Source: SKLM01 sp964450435
GTDB taxonomy: Bacteria > Chloroflexota > Anaerolineae > B4-G1
DNA: 64,000 nucleotides
Assembly (NCBI GenBank): GCA_964450435.1
Contig: CAYVCX010000006.1
Coordinates: 19,309-83,308 of the forward strand
Direction: 5' to 3'
Position 1 is the first letter of the stretch. Every line of letters begins with the position of its first letter. Positions 8,682 to 17,450 of this stretch are shown here, in pieces. Below the pieces are notes generated by a model. That model made no database searches, was not told the DNA's origin, and worked only from the letters and a program-made list of their open reading frames with translations. The position numbers and the translations under genes are program-made.

Positions 8682-10151
8682 ATGGCATACAAGACTGACT
8701 GGATGAAGGGGATTTTTCCGGCACTGGTGACACCTCTTGATCCGAAGAAGGGCGTCGATGAAGGCGCCTACCGTGAGTTGATCCGCTTTGTGCTGCCCCA
8801 CGTGGACGGCGTGGTCCCCTGCGGCACCACGGGCGAGTTCTCGTATATGACCCTGGAGGAGCGGAGGCGGGCGATTGAGGTGTGCATCGACGAGGTGGAC
8901 GGGGCGGTGCCGGTGTTGGCCGGCACTGGCTGCACCACGACACGCCAGACCGTGGCCCTGACTCGCTGGGCGTCCGGTGCGGGCGCAGACGGAGCTCTGG
9001 TGGTCGCCCCTTACTACCTAAAGCCCTCCTTCAATGAGGTATACGATCACTTCAGGGCGGTGGACGAGGTGGGGCTGCCGATTGTGCTGTACAACATCCC
9101 TCAGTGCTCGGGCACCCATTTCAAGTGGTGGACCGCCGAGGGAGCGTTGCTCGACTTCGAGCATACCATCGGCATCAAGGACTCGTCGGGCGACCTGCCG
9201 TTCATGGAGGCGCTCTTCGAAAAAGTGAAGGGGAAGGTCTCCATCTTCGTCGGCCACGACGAGGTGGTGCAGGCTGCATTGGCTGCGGGAGCGGACGGGG
9301 CGATCCTGGCGAGTGCAAATCTAATTGCGGATGTCTGGCAGAGGGTCTATGCTGCCACGCGGGACGGCGATCTAGTCACGGCACAGAAGTGGCAGCAAGA
9401 GGTGCAGAAGCTGGTGCGCATCGTGGTGCGATGCGGTTCCACCCAGGCGGTCAAGGAAGGGTTGAGGATGATGGGGATCGACGTGGGCGACTCGCGCCAT
9501 CCCATCGTGCCTGGAGGCGCCTTCCGACGCGAGGACCGCGAGGAGCTACGCCTCCAATTGGAGGCGTTGGGCAAGATTGAGAAGCGTCCGGTCACTTATG
9601 CCGTCGGTGAAAGGCGGGTAGTGAGCGATGTCTTTGCCACGCCAGCGACGCCGGACACGATCGGCGGGTGGACGATGAAGGTGGGTGAGGGGTTTGCCGG
9701 TCCCCCGTTCCAGGAGCTGGCTCACATCGATCTCCTGATGGGATTGAAGGATGGGCCCGTGGGGCGCGCTATCGAGCGGGCGATGGCCGAGGGGGGCGAG
9801 GCGAGAAACCTGAGGGTGATCAAAGAACGACCCTGGACGCTGATGGTGCCCACGGTGACAGTGCGCACGGCCAAGCAGCAGCGTCTGTTTGAGCGGGCTG
9901 CGCGGGGCGTCGAGCTGGCGATCGACCTGAGCACCGACGATGGGTTCCTCCCCGACGGGATTCTGGATGATGTAGCGTTGATCGTCAATGCCTTCGTCCA
10001 TCCGGCGGCCTCCATCGCCAGGCGGGTTGAGTTCAACAACTACAAGGCTGCCCGCCACGCGATACGGAAGGCGCTGGAGGGGAGGCCGACAGTCGATGAG
10101 CTGATAAGGGAGAAGGAGGCGGCGCGCCACCCGTTCCGTTATGCTCCGTAG
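8682..10151 (+). CDS. Dihydrodipicolinate-synthase-family aldolase fused to a Fae-like domain (paralogue 2)
   Basis: A 489-residue tandem paralogue of the preceding protein, starting at ATG after GAGAGG. The aldolase half keeps GTTGE (48-52), Tyr137 in YNIP and Lys166 in GIKDSSGD. The C-terminal half (about 330-489) is clearer Fae sequence: VGEGFAGP, ELAHIDLLMGLKDGPVG with His348 at the catalytic position, FVHPAASI, FNNYKAARHAIRKALEG, and the characteristic Fae ending ARHPF. The conserved GPAQ loop of Fae is replaced by FERAARGV (403-410). Thus it keeps the His but loses the loop that paralogue 1 retains. A retro-aldol reaction releasing pyruvate and formaldehyde, with capture by Fae, is a reasonable hypothesis, by analogy with known Hps-Fae fusions. 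No cofactor pathway genes are nearby. Confidence 0.87.
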   Translation: MAYKTDWMKGIFPALVTPLDPKKGVDEGAYRELIRFVLPHVDGVVPCGTTGEFSYMTLEERRRAIEVCIDEVDGAVPVLAGTGCTTTRQTVALTRWASGAGADGALVVAPYYLKPSFNEVYDHFRAVDEVGLPIVLYNIPQCSGTHFKWWTAEGALLDFEHTIGIKDSSGDLPFMEALFEKVKGKVSIFVGHDEVVQAALAAGADGAILASANLIADVWQRVYAATRDGDLVTAQKWQQEVQKLVRIVVRCGSTQAVKEGLRMMGIDVGDSRHPIVPGGAFRREDREELRLQLEALGKIEKRPVTYAVGERRVVSDVFATPATPDTIGGWTMKVGEGFAGPPFQELAHIDLLMGLKDGPVGRAIERAMAEGGEARNLRVIKERPWTLMVPTVTVRTAKQQRLFERAARGVELAIDLSTDDGFLPDGILDDVALIVNAFVHPAASIARRVEFNNYKAARHAIRKALEGRPTVDELIREKEAARHPFRYAP

Positions 10152-10287
10152 CGCGTCAGGCCAGCATCAGCGGAGAGGCGACTGAAGGGAACGGGGGGGT
10201 AGAAACCTCGATTGCGCAGCCTGAGGGTGGGCCCGCAGCCCGGGCGTCCCCAGAGTACGGCTGTGGGGCCGGGGCGGTAGGTTGGTT

Positions 10288-10330
10288 GGTGGACTGGTTG
10301 CTGCTCGCCTGAACCAGCCGCCAGTCCACC
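10288..10330. terminator. Intergenic hairpin between converging genes
   Basis: GGTGGACTGG (10288-10297) is repeated exactly as its reverse complement at 10321-10330, giving a 10-bp stem with a 23-base loop. A second perfect stem, CACCGGC/GCCGGTG, overlaps the trmO-like stop codon (10327-10343). The position between converging genes suggests a bidirectional terminator, but there is no U-tract on either side, so intrinsic termination is not certain. Confidence 0.4.
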
Positions 10331-10333
10331 GGC

Positions 10334-10777
10334 TCAGCCGGTGTACGGCGTGTCGAAGGCCTCGGCGTACGACTTGATGTCCACCACGGGCGTGCCGTCG
10401 ACAGCGTCCAGCCCAATGACGTGCAGCACGTTATCTTCGATGCGCTGGACGCGGGCGCTGGTCACGGCGATGGGATTGGGACGAGCGGGGCTGCGCGTGG
10501 CGAAGACCCCGCGCAGGGGCCGATTCATGTCTCCCCGCGGGTGAACCTGCAGCACATCGCGGTCCGCCTGGTGGAAGTAGCAGAGGAGGATGACGTCGCT
10601 GCCCGGTTCCAGGCCCAACAGCCCGTCGAGCACCTCGGGTTCGAGCACGATACGGGCTGGCCGCGCCCGCAACTCCGGCCCGCGCAGGCTGCTGTCTCCC
10701 TCGGGCCGCTGGACGCAGCCTATGGGTGTGATGGTGATGGTCTCGGTATCGGAGAGACACGTCGGCTGCTGGCTCAT
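10334..10777 (-). CDS. TrmO-like tRNA methyltransferase (TsaA/YaeB family)
   Basis: A 147-residue protein from ATG 10777, preceded by GGAAGGA. It contains the UPF0066/TsaA beta-barrel signature: ITITPIGCVQRPE at the N-terminus, then RPLRGVFATRSPARPNPIAVT, which is the family's most conserved block (xRGVFATRxPxRPNPIG). It ends in a VDGTPVVDIKSYAE block typical of the domain. TrmO uses S-adenosylmethionine to methylate t6A37 of tRNA; archaeal and divergent homologues act on unknown substrates. This copy lacks the C-terminal extension of E. coli TrmO. It lies downstream of ahcY, which recycles the S-adenosylhomocysteine product of such enzymes. Confidence 0.82.
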   Translation of the reverse strand: MSQQPTCLSDTETITITPIGCVQRPEGDSSLRGPELRARPARIVLEPEVLDGLLGLEPGSDVILLCYFHQADRDVLQVHPRGDMNRPLRGVFATRSPARPNPIAVTSARVQRIEDNVLHVIGLDAVDGTPVVDIKSYAEAFDTPYTG

Positions 10778-10885
10778 CGTGCGATCCTTCCTCGTATCGT
10801 GCAAAAGGGGCTGGCTCTGGAAGCCGATCAGGGCCGCAGGCACCATCCCAGCGAGCTAGTATCACGGCCTCAGAAGGCCAGAGAA

Positions 10886-10988
10886 GTCATTCTGAGCGAT
10901 CGAGGGAGCGACGCATGGATACTACCCGGTCCATGTGGGGGAGATTCCTGGATCCCGCTTCTCCTCGCTCCGCTCGACTCCGTATGAC
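10886..10988. repeat. Dispersed intergenic repeat, two inverted copies
   Basis: The element begins GTCATTCTGAGCG and ends with the reverse complement of GTCATACGGAGTCGAGCGG. Two related units therefore face each other, with GGAATCTCC between them on the minus strand. The same words (GTCATTCCGA, GAGGAATCTC) recur at 61878-62052. This resembles the short palindromic repeats scattered through many bacterial genomes. The rest of the 10778-11085 interval, upstream of the trmO-like gene and downstream of ahcY, shows nothing else. Confidence 0.5.
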
Positions 10989-11085
10989 AAGAACGCCGGT
11001 TTCTCGCCCGGGGAGTGGTGCGCGGCATGGGACATCCGGGTCGTGCAGGATGGGCTGTCTCAGAAGGACAGGTGTGGTTGCAGGG

Positions 11086-12345
11086 CTAGGTGCCGGCCTG
11101 CCAGGAGGCCAGATACTTCTCCTGTTCGGGCGTCAGCTCGTCGATCTCGACACCCATCGCTCTCAACTTGAGGTCGGCGATCTCCTCGTCGATTGCTTCG
11201 GGCACCCTGTAGACGTGGTGTTCGAGTTCGTCGGCGTGGCCAAGCATGTACTCGGCGCACAGGGCCTGATTGGCAAAGGACATATCCATCACCGCACTGG
11301 GGTGTCCCTCGGCGGCGGACAGATTGACCAGGCGGCCCTCCGCGAGGAGATAGACGTGGCGTCCGTCCGGCAGGGTGTACTCGTCCACGAAGGGGCGGAT
11401 GCGCCGGGGCGGCTCCTGGGCCATCTCCTCCAGGGCCGGGATGTTGATCTCCACGTTGAAGTGGCCGGAGTTGGCCAGGATCGCCCCGTCCTTCATGACG
11501 TCGAAGTGATGCTGATCGATGACGTGGATGTCCCCGGTGGAGGTGATGAAGATGTCGCCTTGAGGCGCGGCCTCGACCATCGGCATAACGCGGTACCCGT
11601 CCATCACGGCCTCCAACGCCTTCAACGGATCCACCTCGGTGACGATCACGTTGCCGCCGAGCCCCTCTGCCCGCATCGCGATGCCGCGACTGCACCAGCC
11701 GTAGCCAGCCACGACGACCGTCTTGCCGGCGAGAAGGACGTTGGTGGCGCGGATGACCCCGTCGAGGGTTGACTGTCCCGTCCCGTAGCGGTTATCGAAG
11801 AGATGCTTGGTCATGGCGTCGTTGACGGCGACGATAGGGTATTTCAGTGCGCCCTCGTGCGCCATAGCGCGCAGGCGAATGACGCCGGTGGTGGTCTCCT
11901 CGGTGCCGCCGATGACGTTGTCAATCAGTTCGGTGCGATCCTGGTGGAGCGTGCTCACCAGGTCAGCGCCGTCATCCATCGTGATGTGCGGTGCGTGGTC
12001 CAGCGCGGCGTGGATGTGCTGGTAGTATGTGTCGTTATCCTCGCCCTTGATGGCGAAGACGGGGACCTCGTAGTATGAGACCAGGGCTGCCGCCGCATCG
12101 TCCTGGGTGGACAGCGGGTTGGATGCGGTCAGCACCACCTCCGCACCGCCGGCCTGGAGGGTACGAGCCAGGTTAGCGGTCTCGGTGGTGATGTGCAGGC
12201 AGGCGGACATGCGCACTCCCGAAAGCGGTTTCTCCTCGTTGAACCGTTCCCGAATGAGGCGCAACACGGGCATCTCTCGGGCTGCCCACTCGATGCGGCG
12301 TCGGCCGGCAGGGGCCAGGTCCAGATCTCTGATATCGTAGTCCAT
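11086..12345 (-). CDS. ahcY: Adenosylhomocysteinase
   Basis: A 419-residue protein with the full family pattern. The N-terminal MPVLRLIRERF and LTASNPLSTQDD lie in the substrate-binding domain. DDGADLVSTLH and EETTTGVIRLRAM follow, then DNRYGTGQSTLDGVIRATN. The NAD-binding glycine motif is GYGWCSRGIAMRAEGLG, and the C-terminus has LAEGRLVNLSAAEGHPS. It reversibly hydrolyses S-adenosylhomocysteine to adenosine and homocysteine in the cytoplasm, relieving inhibition of methyltransferases. The length is typical of the shorter archaeal/thermophile type. A consensus-like promoter lies about 100 bases upstream, so it may be expressed separately from the genes before it. Confidence 0.96.
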   Translation of the reverse strand: MDYDIRDLDLAPAGRRRIEWAAREMPVLRLIRERFNEEKPLSGVRMSACLHITTETANLARTLQAGGAEVVLTASNPLSTQDDAAAALVSYYEVPVFAIKGEDNDTYYQHIHAALDHAPHITMDDGADLVSTLHQDRTELIDNVIGGTEETTTGVIRLRAMAHEGALKYPIVAVNDAMTKHLFDNRYGTGQSTLDGVIRATNVLLAGKTVVVAGYGWCSRGIAMRAEGLGGNVIVTEVDPLKALEAVMDGYRVMPMVEAAPQGDIFITSTGDIHVIDQHHFDVMKDGAILANSGHFNVEINIPALEEMAQEPPRRIRPFVDEYTLPDGRHVYLLAEGRLVNLSAAEGHPSAVMDMSFANQALCAEYMLGHADELEHHVYRVPEAIDEEIADLKLRAMGVEIDELTPEQEKYLASWQAGT

Positions 12346-12425
12346 GGATTTGTCGTCTCCCTGATGAGTTGGTGTAGGCAGCCTTCACAGTCCTGACGAT
12401 GTGTCGGCATGTCTGACAAAAGATC

Positions 12426-12472
12426 CTCGCGAATGCGGCGCGAGATTGTAGCACAAGCGACGCGGAACGCAA
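12426..12472 (-). promoter_or_regulatory. Promoter and hairpin upstream of ahcY
   Basis: On the minus strand TTGCGT (12472-12467) and TACAAT (12450-12445) are separated by 16 bases. Immediately downstream is a perfect inverted repeat CTCGCG/CGCGAG with a 7-base loop (12444-12426), at about the transcription start. It may be an operator or a 5' leader hairpin. I looked for a recognisable SAM or SAH riboswitch in this 252-base gap and did not find one. Confidence 0.5.
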
Positions 12473-12597
12473 ACTGCCGCCGAGCGTCGCCGGGGACGGC
12501 GTCTCCGTTGGTGAGGATCTGCCCGACCGGCTGCCGGGTGAGGTGTCCACGGCCCGCGACCGGCACCACGCGCGAGCGGCCTGCTGCGAGGGAACGC

Positions 12598-14067
12598 TTA
12601 TCGGTTTTCCAGGAGTCCGGTCCTGGCGTTGAACTCCTGAATCAACGCGTCAATCTCTTCAAGCTGACCGTGGATCCTGCTCCAGTGATCGCGGTCATAC
12701 CACTGGGCCTCCAGCTCTTCCAGCTGCTTGCCCTGCTGCTCGATCCAGGTGAAGTACTTCAGGTTGTGGATGCGCTTCCGGTCCCAGTATCCGAGCTCCT
12801 CGACGTAGTCGACGGTGGTGCCGGCTAGATAGCGGTCGTAGTCCGCCGCTGCGTCCATCTCGGTGTACTGGCCGCGTTCCTCGCGCAGCTCCTGGAGGCG
12901 GCTTTGGTACAGCTCCATCGAGTCGGTAAACACCGTCAGAACCACGTCCTGCTCCTCCAGCTCGTACCACCTGGCGAACTTGATGCAGGAGAGGACGTTG
13001 GCGATGCTGGATATGCCGAGGAGGTCCAGGTTGGCCACCAGGTGCTCCGGCACGCCCTGCTGGACCAAGAAGTTGTGTCCGGCCGGCTCGTTGAAGAGCC
13101 GTACCAGGCTCATACAGGCCTCGTCATCGATGCCCATGACCATGTCCGTGTTCTTGAGGTTGTGGATCCAGGGTACGTGCTTGTCGCCAATGCCCTCGAT
13201 GCGGTGTGCGCCGAATCCGCTCTGGAGCAGGGTGGGGCACTGCAGTGCCTCGCTGGCCGCGATCTTGCTGGTGGGGAAGCGCTCTTTGAGATAGTCGCCG
13301 CAGCCAAGAGTCCCGGAGGAGCCGCTGGTCAGCACCACGCCACGATAGGCGTCGTCCGGGCGCATCTCCCGTGCCAAAACCTCTTCCATAGCGCGGCCAG
13401 TGACCGCGTAGTGCCAGAGGTGGTTGCCGAACTCATCGAACTGATTGAAGATCACCACGTCCTCGCGGGTCTCGCGCAGCTCCCAGGTCTTGTCGAAGAT
13501 TTCCTTGACATTGCTCTCGGTCCCCGGGGTGGCAATGACCTCGCCAGCGACGTTGGAGAGCCAGTCAAAGCGCTCCTGACTCATTCCCTCGGGCAGGATG
13601 GCGATAGACTGGCAGGCGAGGAGTGAGGCGTCGTACGCGCCGCCGCGGCAGTAGTTCCCGGTCGAGGGCCAGACGGCCTTCTGGTAGGTGGGGTCGAACT
13701 GGCCGGTGACGAGCCGCGGCACGAGACAGCCGAAGGTGGCACCGACCTTGTGGGACCCGGTAGGGAACCATTTGCCGACCAGGGAGATGAGGCGGGCGGG
13801 GACGCCGGTGAGAGAGGGGGGAAGCTCGACGTAGTTGACGCCGTCGAAGCCGCCGCCGTGGTCTGTGGGCTCGTTCTTCCAGGTGATGCGGAAGAGGTTG
13901 CGGGAGTCGATGTCCCACAGCCCCACGTCCGCAAGCTGTTGCCTGATGTTGTCCGGAATGAGGGCGGGGTCCTTCATCTGCCCAAAGGTAGGGATGATGA
14001 TGTCCCGCTCTCGGGCACGCTGCACGGTACGTCTGAGTTGCTCTTCGTCACGGGTCAGGTCGATCAT
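12598..14067 (-). CDS. Fold-type II PLP-dependent enzyme (cysteine-synthase/threonine-synthase superfamily)
   Basis: A 489-residue protein; ATG 14067 has GGAG at a good distance, while ATG 14073 abuts the site. PLP lysine is likely in WFPTGSHKVGATFG, followed by the substrate/phosphate region WPSTGNYCRGGAYDASLLA and a phosphate-binding glycine run in LTSGSSGTLGCGDYLKERF. This arrangement belongs to the tryptophan-synthase-beta superfamily, but the protein is longer than cysteine synthase and has a charged C-terminal extension (residues about 400-489). Such enzymes catalyse beta-elimination or replacement on amino acids. In this carbamoyltransferase/carbamate-kinase context it may deaminate a diamino or hydroxy amino acid. 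The specific reaction is unknown. Confidence 0.7.
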   Translation of the reverse strand: MIDLTRDEEQLRRTVQRARERDIIIPTFGQMKDPALIPDNIRQQLADVGLWDIDSRNLFRITWKNEPTDHGGGFDGVNYVELPPSLTGVPARLISLVGKWFPTGSHKVGATFGCLVPRLVTGQFDPTYQKAVWPSTGNYCRGGAYDASLLACQSIAILPEGMSQERFDWLSNVAGEVIATPGTESNVKEIFDKTWELRETREDVVIFNQFDEFGNHLWHYAVTGRAMEEVLAREMRPDDAYRGVVLTSGSSGTLGCGDYLKERFPTSKIAASEALQCPTLLQSGFGAHRIEGIGDKHVPWIHNLKNTDMVMGIDDEACMSLVRLFNEPAGHNFLVQQGVPEHLVANLDLLGISSIANVLSCIKFARWYELEEQDVVLTVFTDSMELYQSRLQELREERGQYTEMDAAADYDRYLAGTTVDYVEELGYWDRKRIHNLKYFTWIEQQGKQLEELEAQWYDRDHWSRIHGQLEEIDALIQEFNARTGLLENR

Positions 14068-14160
14068 GCGCATCTCCTCTCTGACGTGGGTGAGTTGGTG
14101 GCCTCGTCGAGAGGTACAGCGCCAGGGGCGACCTGGCGGGGATACGCCTCGACCAGGGCA

Positions 14161-14952
14161 TCAAATGGTCACGGTTATGCGGTCGCCGTCCTCCGGAACG
14201 ATCACCTCGAGATCGGTGCCAGCACGCGCCTCCTCGATGAGCAGGTCGGGCTGTTCGCCAATCTCAGGGCCGAGGTGCACCAGTGCGAGCCGTTTACAGC
14301 CTGCCTTTCGTGCTATTGAGCCCGCCTGTTGAGCGGTGCTGTGGTACTGCTCGTATGGGTTGGCGTCGGGCTCAAGCAGGGTGCTGAAGGAAGCCTCGTG
14401 GATCAGCAGATCGCTATCGCGAGCCAGCTCGACGCTGGTGTGGGTTGGTCGCGTATCGGTGACGAATGTGACAGAGAGGCCGCTGTCGAAGTCCCAGCGG
14501 GCAGCCAGAGTGGGCACCCCTGGCGGATGATCCAGGAGATCCGTGTAGAGGGTGACGTTCGGCATCAGCTTCACTCTGTCGGGACTCTCTTCGGATATCT
14601 CGTGCCACTGGAAGTTCAGCCGGTCGGTCCTGAGGCTGGAGAAGGCCAGTGTGCTGAGCATGCGCAGAGAGGAGATGGTGCTCACCCCGGCATACACGTG
14701 GAGGGGGGTGGACGCCTGGAGGCGATTGAGGGCCAACATCGGAAAGCCGAGTACGTGATCTCCGTGGGCGTGAGTCACCATGAGCCGGTCGACGTCGCTG
14801 GCATGCAGTCCCACGCGATGGAGCTGCTCCACGATCAGCGGTCCGGTCTCCACCAGCATATGGAATCTGGGGCTGCTGATGAAGAGCGCCAGGTTTGTCC
14901 GTCTGCCAGCGGAGAAAGCATTGCCGGTTCCGAGAAAGATGACGTTGACCAC
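14161..14952 (-). CDS. Metallo-beta-lactamase-fold hydrolase (RNase Z-like)
   Basis: A 263-residue protein starting at GTG behind GGGAG. MVNVIFLGTGNAFSAGRRTN is the usual opening strand of RNase Z/ElaC-like proteins. The zinc motif THAHGDHVLGFP, a SVTFVTDTRPT strand supplying a metal-binding Asp, and LALVHLGPE near the end complete the site. Proteins of this form may be tRNA 3' processing enzymes or small-molecule hydrolases or lactonases. Its place inside a catabolic set and the lack of a recognisable RNase Z exosite arm favour a metabolic hydrolase, but this is inference. Confidence 0.82.
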   Translation of the reverse strand: MVNVIFLGTGNAFSAGRRTNLALFISSPRFHMLVETGPLIVEQLHRVGLHASDVDRLMVTHAHGDHVLGFPMLALNRLQASTPLHVYAGVSTISSLRMLSTLAFSSLRTDRLNFQWHEISEESPDRVKLMPNVTLYTDLLDHPPGVPTLAARWDFDSGLSVTFVTDTRPTHTSVELARDSDLLIHEASFSTLLEPDANPYEQYHSTAQQAGSIARKAGCKRLALVHLGPEIGEQPDLLIEEARAGTDLEVIVPEDGDRITVTI

Positions 14953-14993
14953 GTTAGTCTCCCATTGTCAGATGGACAGGGCGATTCCCTGGC

Positions 14994-16298
14994 TCATTGG
15001 CTGGCCTTCTCGGACTTACTCAAAGCGTCCCTCACAGCATCGAGCGTGGGTTTCACCACCGGGGGTTGTTCCTTCACGGCTTTCCTCACGCTGGCGACGT
15101 CCTTGAGGCCCGAGCCGGTGCAGAGGATGACCACGCGCTCTGCGGCGTCAATCAATCCCCGGCTGAGGGCCTCGACCAGGCCGGCATACGCGGCAGCGGC
15201 GGCTGGCTCGGCGAACACCCCGCACCCGCGGGCCAGGGCCGGGATGGCGTCCAGAATCTCCTCGTCGCTGACGGCGACGTAAGCGCCTTCGGTCTCCCTG
15301 GCTGCGCGGAGAGCCTTGATGCGATCCCGCGGCAGGCCAGCGACGATGCTGTCGGCCACGGAGTGAGCCTCTACGGGCTCTATCTCGAGGGGATCGAGCC
15401 CGCGCTCCCACGCATCCACTAACGGTGACGACCCCCGCGCCTGGACCCCGATGATGCGGGGCATACGGTCGATCCAACCGAGGGCCACCAGGTCGCGCAG
15501 GCCCTTATGGACCCCGCCGATAATGCAGCCGTCGCCGACGGGGACGAGGATGACGTCGGGGGCCTGCCAGCCCCCGGGTGAGCCCGTCGCGGCGGCCAAC
15601 TGCTCGCAGACCTCATAGATGACCGTCTTCTTCCCCTCGCTCATGTAGGGGTTGTAGCCGGTGTTCCGGTTGTACCAGTTGAACTCCCGGGCGGCTTCCA
15701 GACAGAGCTCAAAGGCTTCGTCATAGGTTCCGTCCACCAGCAGGACGGTGGATCCGAAGGCGAGAAGCTGAGCGATCTTCGCCTCGGGTGCGCTCTTGGG
15801 CACGAAGATGACGTTGGGTTGGGCAACGGCGGCGCACAGGCCGGAGAGCGCCGCGGCGGCGTTCCCGGTACTGGCAGTGGTGACGACGTCGTAGCCCTTC
15901 TCCCGGGTCTTGACCACGGCGACGGCGGAGGCGCGGTCCTTGAGGGAAGCCGTGGGTTGGCGGCTGTCGTCCTTGACCCATAGGTGCTGTATGCCCAAGT
16001 CGCTGGCGAGACGGGGCGCTGAGTACAAGGGCGTCCAGCCCACGCTGGACAGGACGGTTCCCCGGGCCAGTTTCTGGGCTGTCTCAGGGTCGACGGGGAG
16101 GAGCGGCCCGTAGCGCCACATGGAGCCGGCACCGTCCTCCGTGAGCGCGTGCGGATCGACGTGGCGGGCGATCGCGTCGTAGTCGTAGACGACGTCCAGA
16201 ATACCGTCGTCGCCGTGTTCCGGGCAGACGTAGTCGACCTGGTCGGCTGCGTAGATCTCACCGCAGACGGTACATTTCAGTCCGAGGACCTGATCCAT
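14994..16298 (-). CDS. Threonine-synthase-like PLP enzyme
   Basis: A 434-residue protein; ATG 16298 follows GGAG. It begins with a four-Cys/His zinc-like motif (LKCTVCGEIY...VCPEHG), as in zinc-ribbon-bearing threonine synthases. The PLP lysine lies in DDSRQPTASLKDRASAVAV, the phosphate-binding loop in TTASTGNAAAALSG, and a C-terminal ILCTGSGLKD block is typical of the family. Threonine synthase converts O-phosphohomoserine to threonine, but many relatives are ammonia-lyases for serine, threonine or diaminopropionate. Its position beside carbamate kinase and YgeW-like genes makes a catabolic lyase plausible. No homoserine kinase or dehydrogenase gene is near. Confidence 0.8.
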   Translation of the reverse strand: MDQVLGLKCTVCGEIYAADQVDYVCPEHGDDGILDVVYDYDAIARHVDPHALTEDGAGSMWRYGPLLPVDPETAQKLARGTVLSSVGWTPLYSAPRLASDLGIQHLWVKDDSRQPTASLKDRASAVAVVKTREKGYDVVTTASTGNAAAALSGLCAAVAQPNVIFVPKSAPEAKIAQLLAFGSTVLLVDGTYDEAFELCLEAAREFNWYNRNTGYNPYMSEGKKTVIYEVCEQLAAATGSPGGWQAPDVILVPVGDGCIIGGVHKGLRDLVALGWIDRMPRIIGVQARGSSPLVDAWERGLDPLEIEPVEAHSVADSIVAGLPRDRIKALRAARETEGAYVAVSDEEILDAIPALARGCGVFAEPAAAAAYAGLVEALSRGLIDAAERVVILCTGSGLKDVASVRKAVKEQPPVVKPTLDAVRDALSKSEKASQ

Positions 16299-16396
16299 AG
16301 TCACTCCACGCGACCGACCTGACGAGCGGCGCAGCGGCATGCTGCTTGCTGACGCCTCACTGAATAGCGAGCCCGTGAGTTCCTGAGACTCACACG

Positions 16397-17347
16397 CTAG
16401 GGCACGATCCGCGTGCCCGTCTCTCCTTGGAGGGCCCGGGCGATGTTCTCCGGGTTGGTGATGATGGCCTCCCGGCCGCCCTCCTCCAGGAACCAGACGA
16501 TGGCCTTGACCTTAGGCAGCATGCTGCCTGCGGCGAAGTGGCCTTCTTCTATGTACTGGCGTGCCTGGGCTACCGTCATCTCGTCAATGGGCTCCTGGTC
16601 AGGCTGGCCGAAGCTGCGGTAGACGTGCTCCACGGCGGTGGAGATCAGGAACAGGTCCGCGTCGATGGATTGAGCCAGCAGAGCGGAAGCGTAGTCTTTG
16701 TCGATGACAGCTGCCACGCCCTGGAGGCCACCATCGTCTCTCTCCACGACGGGGATCCCGCCCCCGCCCACGGTGATGGTGGTGATGCCGGCATTGATGA
16801 GCTGCCGCACCGCGGACAGCTCGACGATTTCTTCGGGGAAGGGGGAGGCCACCACGCGCCGCCATCCGCGTCCGGCGTCCTCCACCACCGACCACCCTTC
16901 TCCTTCGGCGCGCCGTTGCGCCTCGGCTTCGTCCATGAAGCTTCCGATGGGCTTGGTGGGACTGGCGAAGGCCGGGTCGTTGGCGTCCACCCGCACCTGG
17001 GTGATCACGGTGGCGGCCGTCTTGTCGATGCCGCGCAGCTCGAACTCGTTGCGCAGGTTCTGCTGCAGGGCGTAGCCGATGGCACCCTGGGTGTCGGCAC
17101 CGCAGGCATCCAGGGGTACCTCGTGCATCCCGGCCACCCGGGCGGCGATCTCCGAACGGCGGAGGATGAAGCCCACCTGGGGCCCGTTCCCGTGGCCGAT
17201 GGCGACGTCCCAGCCCTGTTGGATCATATCGACGATGTGTTGACAGGTCTCTTTTGCCGCCTGGTACTGATCTTCGACGGTCTGATGCTGTTTGTCCTTG
17301 ATGAGAGAGTTGCCACCAATAGCAACAACTGCGACTCGTCTATTCAT
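16397..17347 (-). CDS. arcC: Carbamate kinase
   Basis: A 316-residue protein of normal family length. The amino-acid-kinase fold is evident in VVAIGGNSLIKDKQHQ, then IGHGNGPQVGFILRRSE. EEIVELSAVRQLINAGITTI and VGGGGIPVV precede the catalytic AVIDKDYASALLAQ, and the end is AIITNPENIARAL. It transfers phosphate between carbamoyl phosphate and ADP, yielding ATP, carbon dioxide and ammonia in catabolic settings. Next to two carbamoyltransferases it would harvest energy from carbamoyl phosphate. The E. coli homologue in the yge/yqe cluster is YqeA, and YqeA and ArcC cannot be told apart here. The start follows GGGAG. Confidence 0.95.
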   Translation of the reverse strand: MNRRVAVVAIGGNSLIKDKQHQTVEDQYQAAKETCQHIVDMIQQGWDVAIGHGNGPQVGFILRRSEIAARVAGMHEVPLDACGADTQGAIGYALQQNLRNEFELRGIDKTAATVITQVRVDANDPAFASPTKPIGSFMDEAEAQRRAEGEGWSVVEDAGRGWRRVVASPFPEEIVELSAVRQLINAGITTITVGGGGIPVVERDDGGLQGVAAVIDKDYASALLAQSIDADLFLISTAVEHVYRSFGQPDQEPIDEMTVAQARQYIEEGHFAAGSMLPKVKAIVWFLEEGGREAIITNPENIARALQGETGTRIVP

Positions 17348-17450
17348 GCGATGCTCTCCCGTTTGCGGCGGAGTGATATCCTGCCGGATTGTGCGGGCCA
17401 GGCAACCTGGCGCCTGTGGGTTGGCCCGCCAATGCTGAGGGGACCTGGCG

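Noticed and set aside
12346..12597. SAM or SAH riboswitch before ahcY
   Set aside because: The gap holds a promoter and a short hairpin, but none of the conserved riboswitch cores that I know.
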